Source: Opisthocomus hoazin (taxonomy: Eukaryota; Chordata; Aves; Opisthocomiformes; Opisthocomidae). Taken from it: DNA of 64,000 nucleotides. The notes under the pieces were generated by a model. The model did not search any database. It was not told the DNA's origin and saw only the letters and a program-made list of their open reading frames with translations. Below are positions 34,288 through 45,700 of the stretch, piece after piece; within the stretch, counting starts at the first letter, position 1, and each line of letters begins with the position of its first letter. A program made the position numbers and the translations under genes. The DNA lies in assembly GCF_030867145.1 (NCBI RefSeq), contig NC_134428.1, positions 20,997,537 to 21,061,536 on the forward strand. The letters run 5' to 3'.

Positions 34288-36553
34288 CTGAAAGAGAGAC
34301 TGTGTTAGGTTCACCATGTGGCCACACATCCTCACTGGGCGTCGCTGCCATCACGTCTGTGAGTGCCTGGATATAACTCACTTCAAATCCTGCCAGAGCC
34401 GACACGGACACTGCTCACCCCCATTTGGGGCAAAAGGAGGGAACAATACAGTTCTTCTCTTCATGATAGCAGAAAGTAGTGATAATGCAAAGCCTAAAGT
34501 GAAAACAAATGCAGCACCCAGGGATTGCTGCTGGAGCTCTGCATGCCTGTGCCAGAGCTGGTGCAAATCAGCAGTGAATCAGGGGACTCAGGGGACAAGC
34601 GAAGCACTCACAGGAGACAGAGCCAGAGAGGGGCTGTTACTGGGTATGGTGCTGGGAGGAAAGGCAGGGCTAGAGAAGGACCCCAGTATTGGCTGGGTCA
34701 CTCCTGTCCTACCCGAGGAGACCCGTGGGGTGACACAGGGTTACCTGGAATGGTTCCTTTGCTTCAAAGGGGAAAGTGTTATTAACCTCTTCCTTCCCCC
34801 AGTGGTTGTCGAGGAAGGAGTTGCAGACAATTCTGGAGCTGGAGAAGCGGGGATTGAAATGGAGAGCAATTTGATCTCCGGGGTCACAGAGCAAATTAAT
34901 TTCAAACCTAAGACGGCGAGAGAAAGAAGTGATGGAGAGCTGTGGAGTGATGCTGCTGGCTCCTGTGAGCCAGGAGAGCTGCGAGCGGAGCGTGACCTTA
35001 CATGCTCGTAGTGGAACTGGTCTCGCCCTTGACCACGATGCTCCAGCCGGGACACATCCCCTCTGGGTACAGGGCCTCGAACTGCCAGCGAGGAAGCAAT
35101 GGTGAAGCATGGCAAGGTGAAAGAGGTGCATGGCCCTGTCCATCCCTTACACTTCTCCATCTTTCTCACCCTCTCATTCTTCTCCTTTCTCCCCCCTTCC
35201 CATGCAGGCACACTCTCTGCCCCTGCCTTTTTCTTACTCCAAAATAATCTCAGGGGCTCTAAATTGATAAGTAATGAAGTTGCTACAACATCCAGCTGAT
35301 GAGGTGGGATTTGCTGCCCCCAAGGTCTTTTGTAAAGAGCTAGGTGGAATCAGGGACCAAAATTAAAGAAGAACCTGAATGCCTTCATTATCAGCAGGAC
35401 ACAAAGACGTTCTGCTCCTCTCCCTGCCTGAGTAAGGCAAAATCCAAAGCAGAAAACTTTGTAATGCTTTGAAGCAGGGTGTGAAAGATGAGGACTGAGC
35501 AAGGAATGGGTGGAATGTGGCATGCAGCCTGTCCTCATCCAGTGTTACATGGGTGACTCTTCCCACAAGCTCCTGCCTGATCCCCCATTCCACCCGCTCC
35601 CCCCATCTCCAAGGTTAAACTTGCACAAAATGAGCTGGAAAATGTTCCTTTTTGAATAATTCATAGTTTTATTAAATAACTCATTTTAATAAGAAGTGTT
35701 CACCATTTCACCCTACTTTTTTTTAGCACTCTTAATGACTTGCATTTCTGAGCATCCTCCGCTCCCAGACTTATTGCTCACATTGGGAAAATCTCTCCAG
35801 CCCTGGCATCTCCACTGCCAGCTGCGTGCCTGCCTCTCCCTTGCTACAGCTCAGGACTTTCTCTCCCCTGTTCTCTTCTCTGCTATGATTACCCCTTTCC
35901 AATGCATTTTGGGGATATGCACATTTTGGGGCAGGAGCTGAGACATGACGATGGCCAGCCTCATGCCTAAAGGCTCTGACCATGCCACTGTCCACCCCTG
36001 TGAAACACGCAGGGCTGATGGAGCTGACAATACAGTTTCAAACAGCGAGTGGTGATGGCAGCACCCAGGTTAGCCTTGCTCCAACCCTTAGCTTGTCATC
36101 TTTACAACACATCCAGCAAAAGACACACCACATACACAGGAAACAGCAATTCCCCCTTTCCTGCTGGCTGTCCCAGTGGAACTGGATGCCAAAGTGCAGA
36201 CCTACTTTGCTAAAGCATTGGTTGTATTTTGGTCTCAGCTTAAACCCTCCAAGCCAGAAGCGCTGCCATCAGGGCAGCATCACCCCAGACCAGACCTGGT
36301 ATAACCGAGACGAAAAATCTGTCCTATTGCCCTTTATTGAAAGCCATGAAGCTCTCAGCTTGGTGATAGCCTGGACAAGACTGAAATAGAGGAGCAGCAC
36401 CACGAGTAGCATCCCCATGTCTTTCAGGATTTCTACCTTTTTTGTGCTTATCTCTGTCGCTCTCCTTTATCCACCACCTGACCCTGCATTTTCACCCATC
36501 AGACAGACCAGGCTGTGCCGGCTCCTGTCCCCAGCGCTTACCCGCAATGCCAT
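34123..36553 (-). CDS. GRIFIN: GRIFIN, lens galectin-related inter-fibre protein (four coding exons)
   Basis: Joining exons 36542-36553, 35002-35081, 34745-34907 and 34123-34287 gives one open frame of 139 residues plus TAG, the length expected for GRIFIN. It is a single galectin carbohydrate-recognition domain. Signature residues are the H47-F-N49-P-R51 strand, N60, W67-G-K-E70, and the C-terminal strands around YFHIFIDENK, HRQKQLSSITKLQI and EITKRGLY. In family knowledge GRIFIN is an abundant soluble cytosolic protein of lens fibre cells, a homodimeric galectin behaving as a crystallin-like component. There is no signal peptide, as in all galectins. The Arg usually found two residues after the binding-site Glu is V72 here. 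All six splice junctions are canonical, the second exon has the 80-bp size I recall for prototype galectins, and no frame damage is visible, so the gene appears functional. Confidence 0.96.
34745..34907 (-). CDS. GRIFIN: GRIFIN coding exon 3
   Basis: 163 bp, starting with the last base of the Met31 codon and ending at Gln85. The acceptor GCCGTCTTAG|G has its AG at 34909-34908 and the donor CAG|GTAACC begins at 34744. It carries the sugar-binding core: HFNPR, VCN and WGKE. Confidence 0.95.
35002..35081 (-). CDS. GRIFIN: GRIFIN coding exon 2
   Basis: 80 bp encoding FEALYPEGMCPGWSIVVKGE through TSSTTS plus two bases of Met31. The acceptor is CGCTGGCAG|TTC (AG at 35083-35082) and the donor AGCAT|GTAAGG starts at 35001. 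The pyrimidine tract is modest, but the protein continuity across both junctions is exact. Confidence 0.93.
36542..36553 (-). CDS. GRIFIN: GRIFIN coding exon 1 (Met-Ala-Leu-Arg)
   Basis: Only four codons, ATG GCA TTG CGG, followed directly by the donor GTAAGC (GT at 36541-36540). A tiny first coding exon is typical of prototype galectin genes. Phase 0 joins it to exon 2 to give MALR-FEALYPEG. A TATA element about 60 bp upstream supports the assignment. Intron 1 is 1,460 bp (35082-36541). Confidence 0.9.
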
Positions 36554-36608
36554 CCTGCTCGCCTGCCCCTGTGCCGCGGACCTGGCCGGGTATACGGTCA
36601 GAGGGGTC

Positions 36609-36615
36609 TATATAT
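36609..36615 (-). promoter_or_regulatory. TATA box / CArG-like core of the GRIFIN promoter
   Basis: On the gene's strand the sequence is CCCATATATAGACC, a good TATA element that also differs by one base from a CArG box. It lies about 56-62 nt before the ATG, predicting transcription start near 36580 and a leader of only about 25-30 nt. TATA promoters with very short leaders are common in lens crystallin-type genes. Confidence 0.7.
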
Positions 36616-36644
36616 GGGCTGGGGGCCAGCAGCCTGCGTGCCTG

Positions 36645-36780
36645 GGGATTAGCAGTGACACCGCGCTGAGATCTCCTTTTCAGAGCGGGCTGTCGGGCAC
36701 GGCTGGGAGATGGGGAGCGGCAAATCCGGCTGCCCAGCCAGCAGGTCAGCCCGCTCATGCGTGCGGGGCTAATCCAGCCC
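36645..36780 (-). promoter_or_regulatory. Candidate lens regulatory sites upstream of GRIFIN
   Basis: Two TAATCC bicoid/Otx-type cores in opposite orientation lie at 36646-36651 and 36770-36775. A Maf half-site-like GCTGAC lies on the gene's strand at 36750-36745. From memory, the chicken gene has been reported to respond to L-Maf and Pax6. The sites are short and could be fortuitous. Confidence 0.3.
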
Positions 36781-36789
36781 CGCTGCTGC

Positions 36790-39700
36790 CCACACAAAGG
36801 CAGCGACGGCCTGGCGGTCCTGAACTGTGACGTGATGGAGCTGGCGTGCGGCAGCGATGGGGCAGGCTCACATTCAGGCTGTGATGCGAGGGGGCAGATG
36901 TGTTTAGTGCATGAAGGAAGGATGGGGGCTTCCAAAGCTTGGGGAGATATCAGGAGTCCCATCCACTGCACGGTCCAGAGAGAAGGGAGGTGGCAAAGGA
37001 GAAATGGTGGCTCCTACAGGGGCTCAGCTTCACCCTGACTGACAGAGATTTCTTTTTCTCCCTGTTTTCCTTTTTGCTCACTCTTTGTGGGTCAGAGCCT
37101 GGCCCGAAACAAGCTGATGCCAGCTCTGTCACAGTCACTTTTCCACCTCGCGGCATCCCGGGGCTGGCGGGGCTTGGGATGCTGCTGTGCTGAGCTCAGC
37201 ACGCCCCGGCCCGCGCTTCCGTTCCCTGCTGGGGACAATACAGGGATTTGTGAGTGGGGCAAGGAACCCTTTGTCTGATATTTCCTGTCATGGAAAGGCA
37301 CCAAGAAATGGGTAGTGATGAAAAAAATTTCAGTGATGGGGGTTTTCATACTGACAGTCAGCATGTGCTAACGTATGGCTGCGCATCACCCCCTGCTCAC
37401 GGGGCAGATGCATTAAAACAGATGCCGGCCCCACCCCTGCATGCATGGGAGGCTGCGATGCTCCCGCGCTGGTCCTACAGGAATCCGTGGCTTTCGTGGT
37501 TAAAACCTCCTCACTGTATGGGTCGCAGTGCTGATGTTAGTTAATACGTTTATTTTATTTCCAGCAGATAAGCAGAATGAGAGCTACTATCCCAGGCTCT
37601 GGTGCCCTTGGCAGATGATTAAAAACGCAATCCAGCAGACATAGAAGCCAACAGCCTCTCTTGGGGCTGAAAAAGCCAAGTCCCAGGCTGGGATTTGCCC
37701 GTTTGGACTCCCACAAACCCAAACCATGTGAAGCTGAGCTTTGCCATGGTCTCCTTGCTCAGCTCCAGGCTCTGCAGGGACTGTGCCAGGGAGCACCAAA
37801 ACGGCGCTCTGTGCTACAGATGGCAGCATCGGGATGCACAAGGGAGCCGTGAGCCAGCAGCGGAGGTGCCGGGGTGGTGGTGCTGGGGCCAGGGACATCC
37901 CACCCCTCCCTCCATGGATTGCTGTAGGATGCTGGACATTGGCCATGCCAATCCACCCAGCTGCACTTCTCCCCTGCTTATGGCCTGAACCCAAAGTTGT
38001 GTTTTCACCCCCCAAATGATCCCCCCCTGCTTGTTTCTCCTCCCAGCCAGGCAAGGGGCTGTGTGGAGAACAGGCTGCTTTTGAGATACCCACCACGGCG
38101 GTGGGCAAAACCAGACAGCGTTGCAGTCCTGCACGTGAGAAAGCAGTGATCTGCAATCTAGATAGCTATGCCAAGTTTATCATAATTATGTTGATGAAAT
38201 CAGTGGGCTGGGGAAGGCTTGGGCATCATGGGGTGTGTCAGTGTGCAGTGGCATAGCAGAGAACCTTGCCCAGCAAGCTGCGGTGGGACAAACACTGGCT
38301 CCTTTCTATGCCCCGAGGCTGCATCTCACCCCCATGGTGCAGCAAACAGCGTGAGTCACGACCTCTAAAGAAGCTGCTGTAACCTTTTATTTTGTTTAGT
38401 AAAACCAAGCGCTTGCCATGAATCTGTGCACACAGCCTGTCCTGGCAGGGTGAGGTCCCGGCCATGCTGAGTCTCTTTCCAGCTCCCACCGCAGCCTCTG
38501 GTGGTGCCACTACCAGCAACGGCCTGGAGTTTGCTCCCATGCTGCAAAACTCTGCATCAGGCCAAGCGGTACTGGGAGCCACAGGGCTGCTCTGTGGGAG
38601 AGCAAAAACAGCCAGCTTTGGAGAGATGGGAAAGCTCTTGAAGAAGGCAGCGGAATTTAGATTGTCCAGTTTTGGGGACAGGAATTTCTGAGATGTTGAG
38701 CACTTCCCAAAATTCAAACCTTTGCTTCCTATCGGTGTTTCAGCAAAAGCAAGAACGGTTGCTGGGGAAAGATGCAGGCACATGTGTTTCACCAGTAAAC
38801 GGTGCCCAAATACTGACTGGTTTTACAGGTGCACCTTTATTTGCCTTCTCCTTGTTGTGCCACTGCTCAGAAGCCATCGTAACATCTGTCTGTTTAGCAA
38901 GGAGGAAGGGACTGGAAATATGTTTAAAACCTCCGATGTTGGAGGCAGCATTGGGTGGTTAGCTCTAAATTCCATAACTTTTCCCTCTCTTTGGTAATGG
39001 ATGGGAAAAAACCCAAACACACTGATTATGTGCCACGGGGATATAGAAAAGCCAGATACAGTCTGGAGTGGAAGGCAGCTAGCATCAGAAGGGAGCTGAT
39101 AACCTGCCGGCTTGGCTAACTGCAGGGGATCTTCGTTAGTGACACTTTGGTGATTATCAAATCACTTAGCAGCTCTGCTTATGCATTTGTCAGCCATTTG
39201 GTCATACAGCCATCAGAGTTTGGACCTTTCCTTAAGCTGTTATTAGCCATGCCCTGCTCTTCGCTGTTTGTCCCAAAGGTTTTTTTTTCCTGCTGCTCAC
39301 ACCATGGCAGAAACGCTGAGTGAGGAGCTGGGCATCGCGCTTCCCACGGGAGCTCTCCTGCAAGGCTGCCCTGCGCCAGACCAGGTTTCTGGACCTGTGA
39401 TTATTTCCATTAGTCTCTAGAGGTCTCCAAACACACAGCCTGGGCTTTCAGGAGCTGAACACCGCGCTCGCCTCCACACACCATACTTCGATTTTCTCCC
39501 CGTTGCGGTGTTTGTGTCTGCAGCTCACCCCCAGTGTGATGCTCCAGCTTCTGATGCCTGCTCAGGTTTTACTCTGAGCTCTTGTAAGGAAAGAGGTGGC
39601 CATTCCATGATGAACTCCGTCCAGCCCTGATGTGAACGGTGCCTGTGGTGCTGTGCCAGGTGTACTCTCCACACGCTGGTACGTGTGGTCCCGTATCCAC

Positions 39701-42700
39701 CTTGTCCTGTCAGACAGAAACAGCACACAGACCTGGCTGTGCCCACGCCTGCGTTGTAGTATGTCCTCAGACATTATTGCAGCGCCCTGTCTCCTGTTAA
39801 CACTCACCTCTCTATGGACTCACACACACGTATACAGCAGCTGCTGAACCTCAGCCATACGTACCTGCTGGAGGCCTGTGATCACAAATCAACCCTCATT
39901 CCTTAAACACACCAGTGCAAACAAGCCAGCCCAGTGCTCCCGGCCCACAGCCACGCGTGGGCAGTGGACTCGCATGTGCAAAGCTACTTTGGTGCCTAAC
40001 GGTCAGACCAGGGTGGCTGTGGTCACAGGGGTGCAGCCAGAGGCAGGGCCCTCTTGGAATCACTCTTAGCTAACTCTCTTGGGACTAGTCCAGGGGCCTC
40101 CAAACCTGCAGTCTTGTGGAATAATTGAAGATTAAGCTAAGAAATGATGTATTTTTTAGTGGTGGGCTCTAGACACCAGGCAGGCTGGGCACAGCAGTGA
40201 GGCTGCAAATGGTGTTGTTGCAAAACCTCTCGCTTTTTCTTGCTTCGAATATTCTCATTCAGCCACCAGCCATCACTTGTCTGGGGAGAGCACCACGACC
40301 CCCTGCTCCAGCCCAAGGACTCAGGCCTTTTCCTCCATCTCTGGAGCCAGACTGGCTTTCCTAAAACCCGGTGCTCTTTGTTTTAGGACAATAGCTTTGC
40401 AGAAAAAAAACATACCATAAAACAATAACTGAAACAATAGTCCGGGTGCAAGCAGAGCCTCCTGGGCATTGCCCACCTGCTGTGTGTTCCAGGCAGGCTC
40501 AGCTCTTTTCTGGAGGGTGTCGGGGTTACCCCGAATCCAGGGGGTCTCTGAGAGCCTTCCCCTACCAGACCAAATCAGAGGCTGTGATTTCCCCAGCGCT
40601 CTGTGCGAGGCGTCTCCAGACTTGCTTATCTGCCGCTTGGTGGTCTTTCTACCTCCTCTGCAGCCATTTCATTTCCTCCAGGGAATTCCTCAAACTCCTT
40701 CCTGCTAGCGGGAGTCAGCCCTCTGCTCCAGCCATGCCAACTTGGGGACCTGTTACCCTGGGAAGGCTTTTGGCACATTGCTTCACCAGCTCATCCCGAT
40801 TCCCTTTGCCCCAGACCTATGACCCTGTGTTAGCTCCCTAATTCTGGTTGCTCTGCTTGGGATCTCTCTCCAACGCCGCTGTCTACCAGCAGCATCCAGT
40901 GACCAGCCATTGCAGTGCCATGCCAAGGCTGGATGGTGCGAAGGCTCTTTCAGGTTTGTTTCTGGAGAGAAAAAAGCTGTTTATGTTCTATAAGTATAAA
41001 CTATTTAAACTTTTTATTTAACTCAAAACAACCCTTTTGAGTTAAAATATCAATGCAACGGTCACTGGTATCTCTGTATTTCTGCAATATCTCCCTGCCA
41101 TACTTTACTGGACCAGAAGAGGGCTGGAGACTCCAGGTAAATCCCTGAGACAAATGATAAACTTACAAAAATCACACATGGCTCTAATGCTGGAAGATCC
41201 TGATGCAACACCCACTGCTACACTGCAATGGGGGTCAGCTCTGCAGCCTGCATCTCTCCTACCTGCCTTGAAGAGAATTCAGTCTCTCAAAATGCTCTGC
41301 AGAAGGAGCCCCTTGCAGCTGCCCAGCCTAAGAATCACTCATCAGAGAGCGAGGAAAGAAAAACTTCACACCCTGCAAGGTGGCAAGAGAACCAGAGAAA
41401 AGCTAACACTCCCCGGCACACGCTGCCTGGCTCCAGCGCCGTGTTGACCAAGCTTCACGCGCCTCGTTGGAGTGTCAGCTCCACTAACGAGCTGCTGAGC
41501 CACTGGGAACAGCCTCGGCACTGGTGGCTTCTGGGGCCATTGGATTTTTCAGACTTTCCATTCTTTGGCCACTTGTCAGCATGTCCCGTCATCCTCCCAG
41601 TTAGGCACTGGTGCTGGTGAAGGGGAGGCCATGTCCTCTTTCCCTGGAGCCATCTGGGCAGCTGCTGGGTAAGAAATTCTACTTTGATGCTTATTGAATG
41701 GTGAGAAAAGAATTGTGATTTGGTCCCAGGCAGTGCTGCGAATGTGAATCACTGCAAGCAGAATCTCTGCCTCTCATGCACTCTCCCCCCATACTGGCAA
41801 AAGCGGAAGGTGATCCCACCCTGCGCCGGGACTGTGAACCGGCTCAAGTGCAACTGAGGCCAACCCAGGAGCTGCTGCTGTGCCTGGCATAGCTCCTGCT
41901 CACCGCTCAGGACTTCCTTTCTGCGTGGCTTTGAGGAGCAGGGATGAAAGGCAAGGCAGTGGGAACACAAAGCATGCCTGGTTTATTTTATTTATGACTA
42001 GCCTCTGCTTAAAAGGAAACCAGCATTATCAGCTCCAGCACCACCAGGTCAGATGAGTTAATGCAAGAGGAGGGTTTCGTTTACGAGCTGGAGCTTGAGT
42101 TTGCTCTTATATGGGCATCCCCACCAGGCATAGCGTGCTGCCATCTCGCTGCTACTCGTGTCATGGGGACGGCCAGGCCCCAGCCAGAAACCGAGCCAGG
42201 GTCCTCCAGGGGAGAACGGTATGAGGCAGAGCAAGCGGTTGAGCTCTGGTTGTATCTACCCCTACTTCCTTGGCTCAGGGCAGCTACACGTGCTGCAACA
42301 CAAACGTCGCTGCAGCCAGCACATCGCAGCCGGTCGGCACTTGTACCTGCTGTGTCGTTCTCCACCCAGGCTTTGAGAACCACAACTACATCATTTCTTG
42401 CTCGGTTCCCTGGGGAGGAGGCGATAAAGCTATGACAAAGCAGGTGCTGTTGCCCTCGCCAGTGGCTCCAGCTGGAAAGGGGTGCAGGGTCTGGAGCACA
42501 GCTGGTGCTGGTCCTTGCCCACCATTCCTGCTCAATTCTGCAAGGTGCAGGCAGAAGGCAAACACGTGACATGGCATGGGCTGTTGTTTATTGCCTGGGG
42601 TTTCTAGAGCCAATATTTGATCATCCGTAAATAATTGCTCCATTTTATACGCAGGGACCTGATTTATCCTGTTCCTCGGTGATACCTTCCAAACTCCCCA

Positions 42701-45700
42701 AGGGGACATCTGTCTCCCTCTTCCCGGTGATTAATGGGGAAGGAGGAGAGCTGGCACTGGGCCTCGCCATGCTCCTTGGAGTCAGCGTGTGGGTGTACTG
42801 CCTGTCCTCCCATGGTGGTCTCTGGCTCTGAGCTAAAGCAATGACAGATCCTCAGGAGGAGGGAGGATATGTGTGAACTCTTCCTGCTCAGTTTTATGTT
42901 GAATTCCTTGTTCCTGGGGAATGGCGTCAGCATTGCCAAAGCTCCTTCCATCCCCCATCGCCTCTTTGCTAACTCTTGCCAATTCAGAAGTGTTTTTCCC
43001 AGGGGCTTCCCAGGTGAGGTTAGTCTTTGAGGGCCAGGTTACTTTGGTCTGAGCAGCTCTGATTTGGTGTTGAATGATTTACTGCCCCAAAATACAAGGG
43101 GAGGAGAAGACACATCACTAGAGAGGCTGCAGCTTGGCGGCATGCTCTGCTCCTGCGCTTGGCTGTGTGCACAAATAACAGCACGACCATCTCTTGCTGA
43201 TGCTCTCCACTGCAAGCTTCATGACAGCTCCTTGGCCAGGGAGACTGCAAGGCAACAGGCCTGAGCACAGCACAGGTGGGCCACACTCTGCATATCAAAG
43301 CCTGGATTCCTCCCCTGGGCACCAACACGTGGGCTGGAACCACAGTCGTGAACCTGCAGGTAGGTTTAGAGAATACGAGTAATAGAGGGAAGCCTGGAGC
43401 TGAGAGGAAGGAGGGAGACTACCTGCAAGATTTGGGGGATGCTCTGGGGTTCAGAGAGAGGACAGATGCAAGTTCATTCCACATACTGGAGCCCTGATGG
43501 CTCTTTGCAGGTTTCATGAGGACCATTCATGTCTGGGGACATCAGGATTTATGTAGCTCAGCTTTTCCACCTTTTTTTGTTGATGTTTATTAACATAAGG
43601 AGTCATAGTCAGGTGCTAGCATCATACCTTCCCATGTCCATATTTGACATCACCATCATCATTGAAAATAGCTGTTCTACAAGGTGGGTCCTAGAGAAGG
43701 TCCGGTTTGTGGTCAAATGGTGACCAGCACCAAAGGAAACAGAAAAAGCTCAAAGCAGGAGAAAACCATGAGACAATCAGTGTCGCAAACCTTCCAGTTT
43801 CTTCCAGCTGGCTGCTCAGCCCAGTCCTAGGTGACCTTTCCTGAGCACACAAAAGTGCAAAAAATATTTACCCAGGAGGAAGACACTCCAAGCCCAGAGA
43901 CAGCACAGCCTCTGCCCAGCAGGCAGCCAGCCCGGGAAGCTCTGACCGGAGAGCCACCATCCACCGGGGCTGGCGAGACGTACTGGAGACGGCGCTGCCT
44001 CTGACCAGAAGGAGCAGTTTTGCCTCCAGGCAGACCAGTGGTGGGTAGCGCTGGGACACAATAGGATGGGCATCATGCCTGGCTCCTGGAGCTGCTGATG
44101 GAAACATGAACTCCACCCCAGGGAGATCTCTGCGGAGCTTAGAGGGATTTTAGAGGTATTTGTGGAGGAGGAACTCTGGGTTTGTTCAAGAAGGGTTTAG
44201 GAACCAGGAGTTTTGCAGCTCTAGGGTCCAGAGCATGTTCTTTCTCGAGCTCTGAGCATTTGACCCACTCTTTGCAGCACCACTGGTTTCTCCTATTGGT
44301 CCTGTTGCACTGAAGCCACCCAGGCTGGCATCTGCACCACCGCATCAGTGGCATAAAGAGACCATGATGTTTGCAGAGAGGACGTAGGGTGCAATCCCCA
44401 TCACACCCTCTGTGAGAAGGAGGGACGACACATGGGAGGTGAGGAGTGGGAAGGGCGTTTTCATCTTGGCAGGGCCTGGCACACATCCAAAGGGGACCAG
44501 TACCAGCAAGGACCCCATACATATCTGCCTAGGGCCACCAAGTCAACAAACTCCTGAGCTTGGAGACTTGGTCCTCCTCGCATGGGTGCTGACCATTGCT
44601 ACGCAGGGCTGGTGGCTGGGGAGAAGTGCTGGGTGTTGCAGCAACCTGCGAGAGGCAGCTGGGAAGGAGGATGCAGCTTTCTGCTATTTCGGAGAGCAGG
44701 GAGGAAGAGGAAGGGCTGCTGACAAAGACTGAAACTAGAAAAATGATGATGATGACAAAAAACCTCCTCCCATTTAGGGAACCAAATACATTTTGTTTCC
44801 TGATGTGACCAGGATAGCTCAAACCGAGAGGCGCAAGTTCAAGTTACTAAACTGCAGCTCCTCGTGTCCCAGGGAGAGGGTGGCCCTTTTTGAGTTGGAA
44901 AGGACCAAACACTCCTACCAGACCCCCCGGCCCCTGACCTGCTCAGCGGCTGGGAGGTGCCTTTATCCGACTGCTTGACATCTCCTTTGCCTGGGTCCCC
45001 TCCCTGCCCTTCCCCGGCCGCTGTACAGGGCTGGCTACCAGGAGTAACTGCCTTGTGGTCGCACCCCAGAGGCAAAGGAGGTGGTAGCCAATGATACCAT
45101 ACTTTCAGGAGATTTTGGGGTGGTGCTGAGGAATGAGGAAGGGGAAGTGTATCCTTCCCTATAGCCGTGTTTTGTTGCTGCCCGTCCCGCTGCCCAGCTC
45201 CCCCTCAGGAGCTCTGCTCCTCTCTCCCTCTTCCAGCAGCGAGACTCCCTGACCCCACTGCAGCTCCTCGTTTGCAGACAGCAAAGTTGTTCTTGAGACA
45301 AACAAAAAGCCAGTCACCGCCCCAGGGAGCCTGTGGTCAAGGCAAGGAGATGCCATGTTATTTGGTTTCTTCTTTATTTTCGTTTTGGCTTTTGTAGTTG
45401 CAGATGGGCTCCAGCCACAAAGTCTGGAGGCAGGTCCAGCTTCCAGTGTCTCCTGACTTGGATGGAGGCTGAATCCAGGCTGCAGATTCTGACCCTCTCT
45501 AATGCTGGTGCTGGATTGATATATAATATGATTCTGTATAGTTATGGACACAGCTGAGCATGAGAATTTCAGTGGGGGGAATGAAGAGACGCTTTATAAA
45601 TGAAGCATTTATTTTTTGCAAGATTTCAGCAAAAGGAAGGAATATAAACTGGCAGCAAGAGCCTGGTGTGGGGGGATGCCATGTGCCCTGAAAATGTTTC

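Noticed and set aside
34316-35011. 231-codon plus-strand open frame across GRIFIN
   Set aside because: It lies antisense to GRIFIN exons 2-3 and their introns, with no domain signature.
44139-44522. Cysteine-rich 127-codon minus-strand frame (HRGCDGDC…WCCKEW)
   Set aside because: It resembles a small disulfide-rich protein at first sight, but it has no signal peptide, no recognisable cysteine framework and no splice or promoter support.
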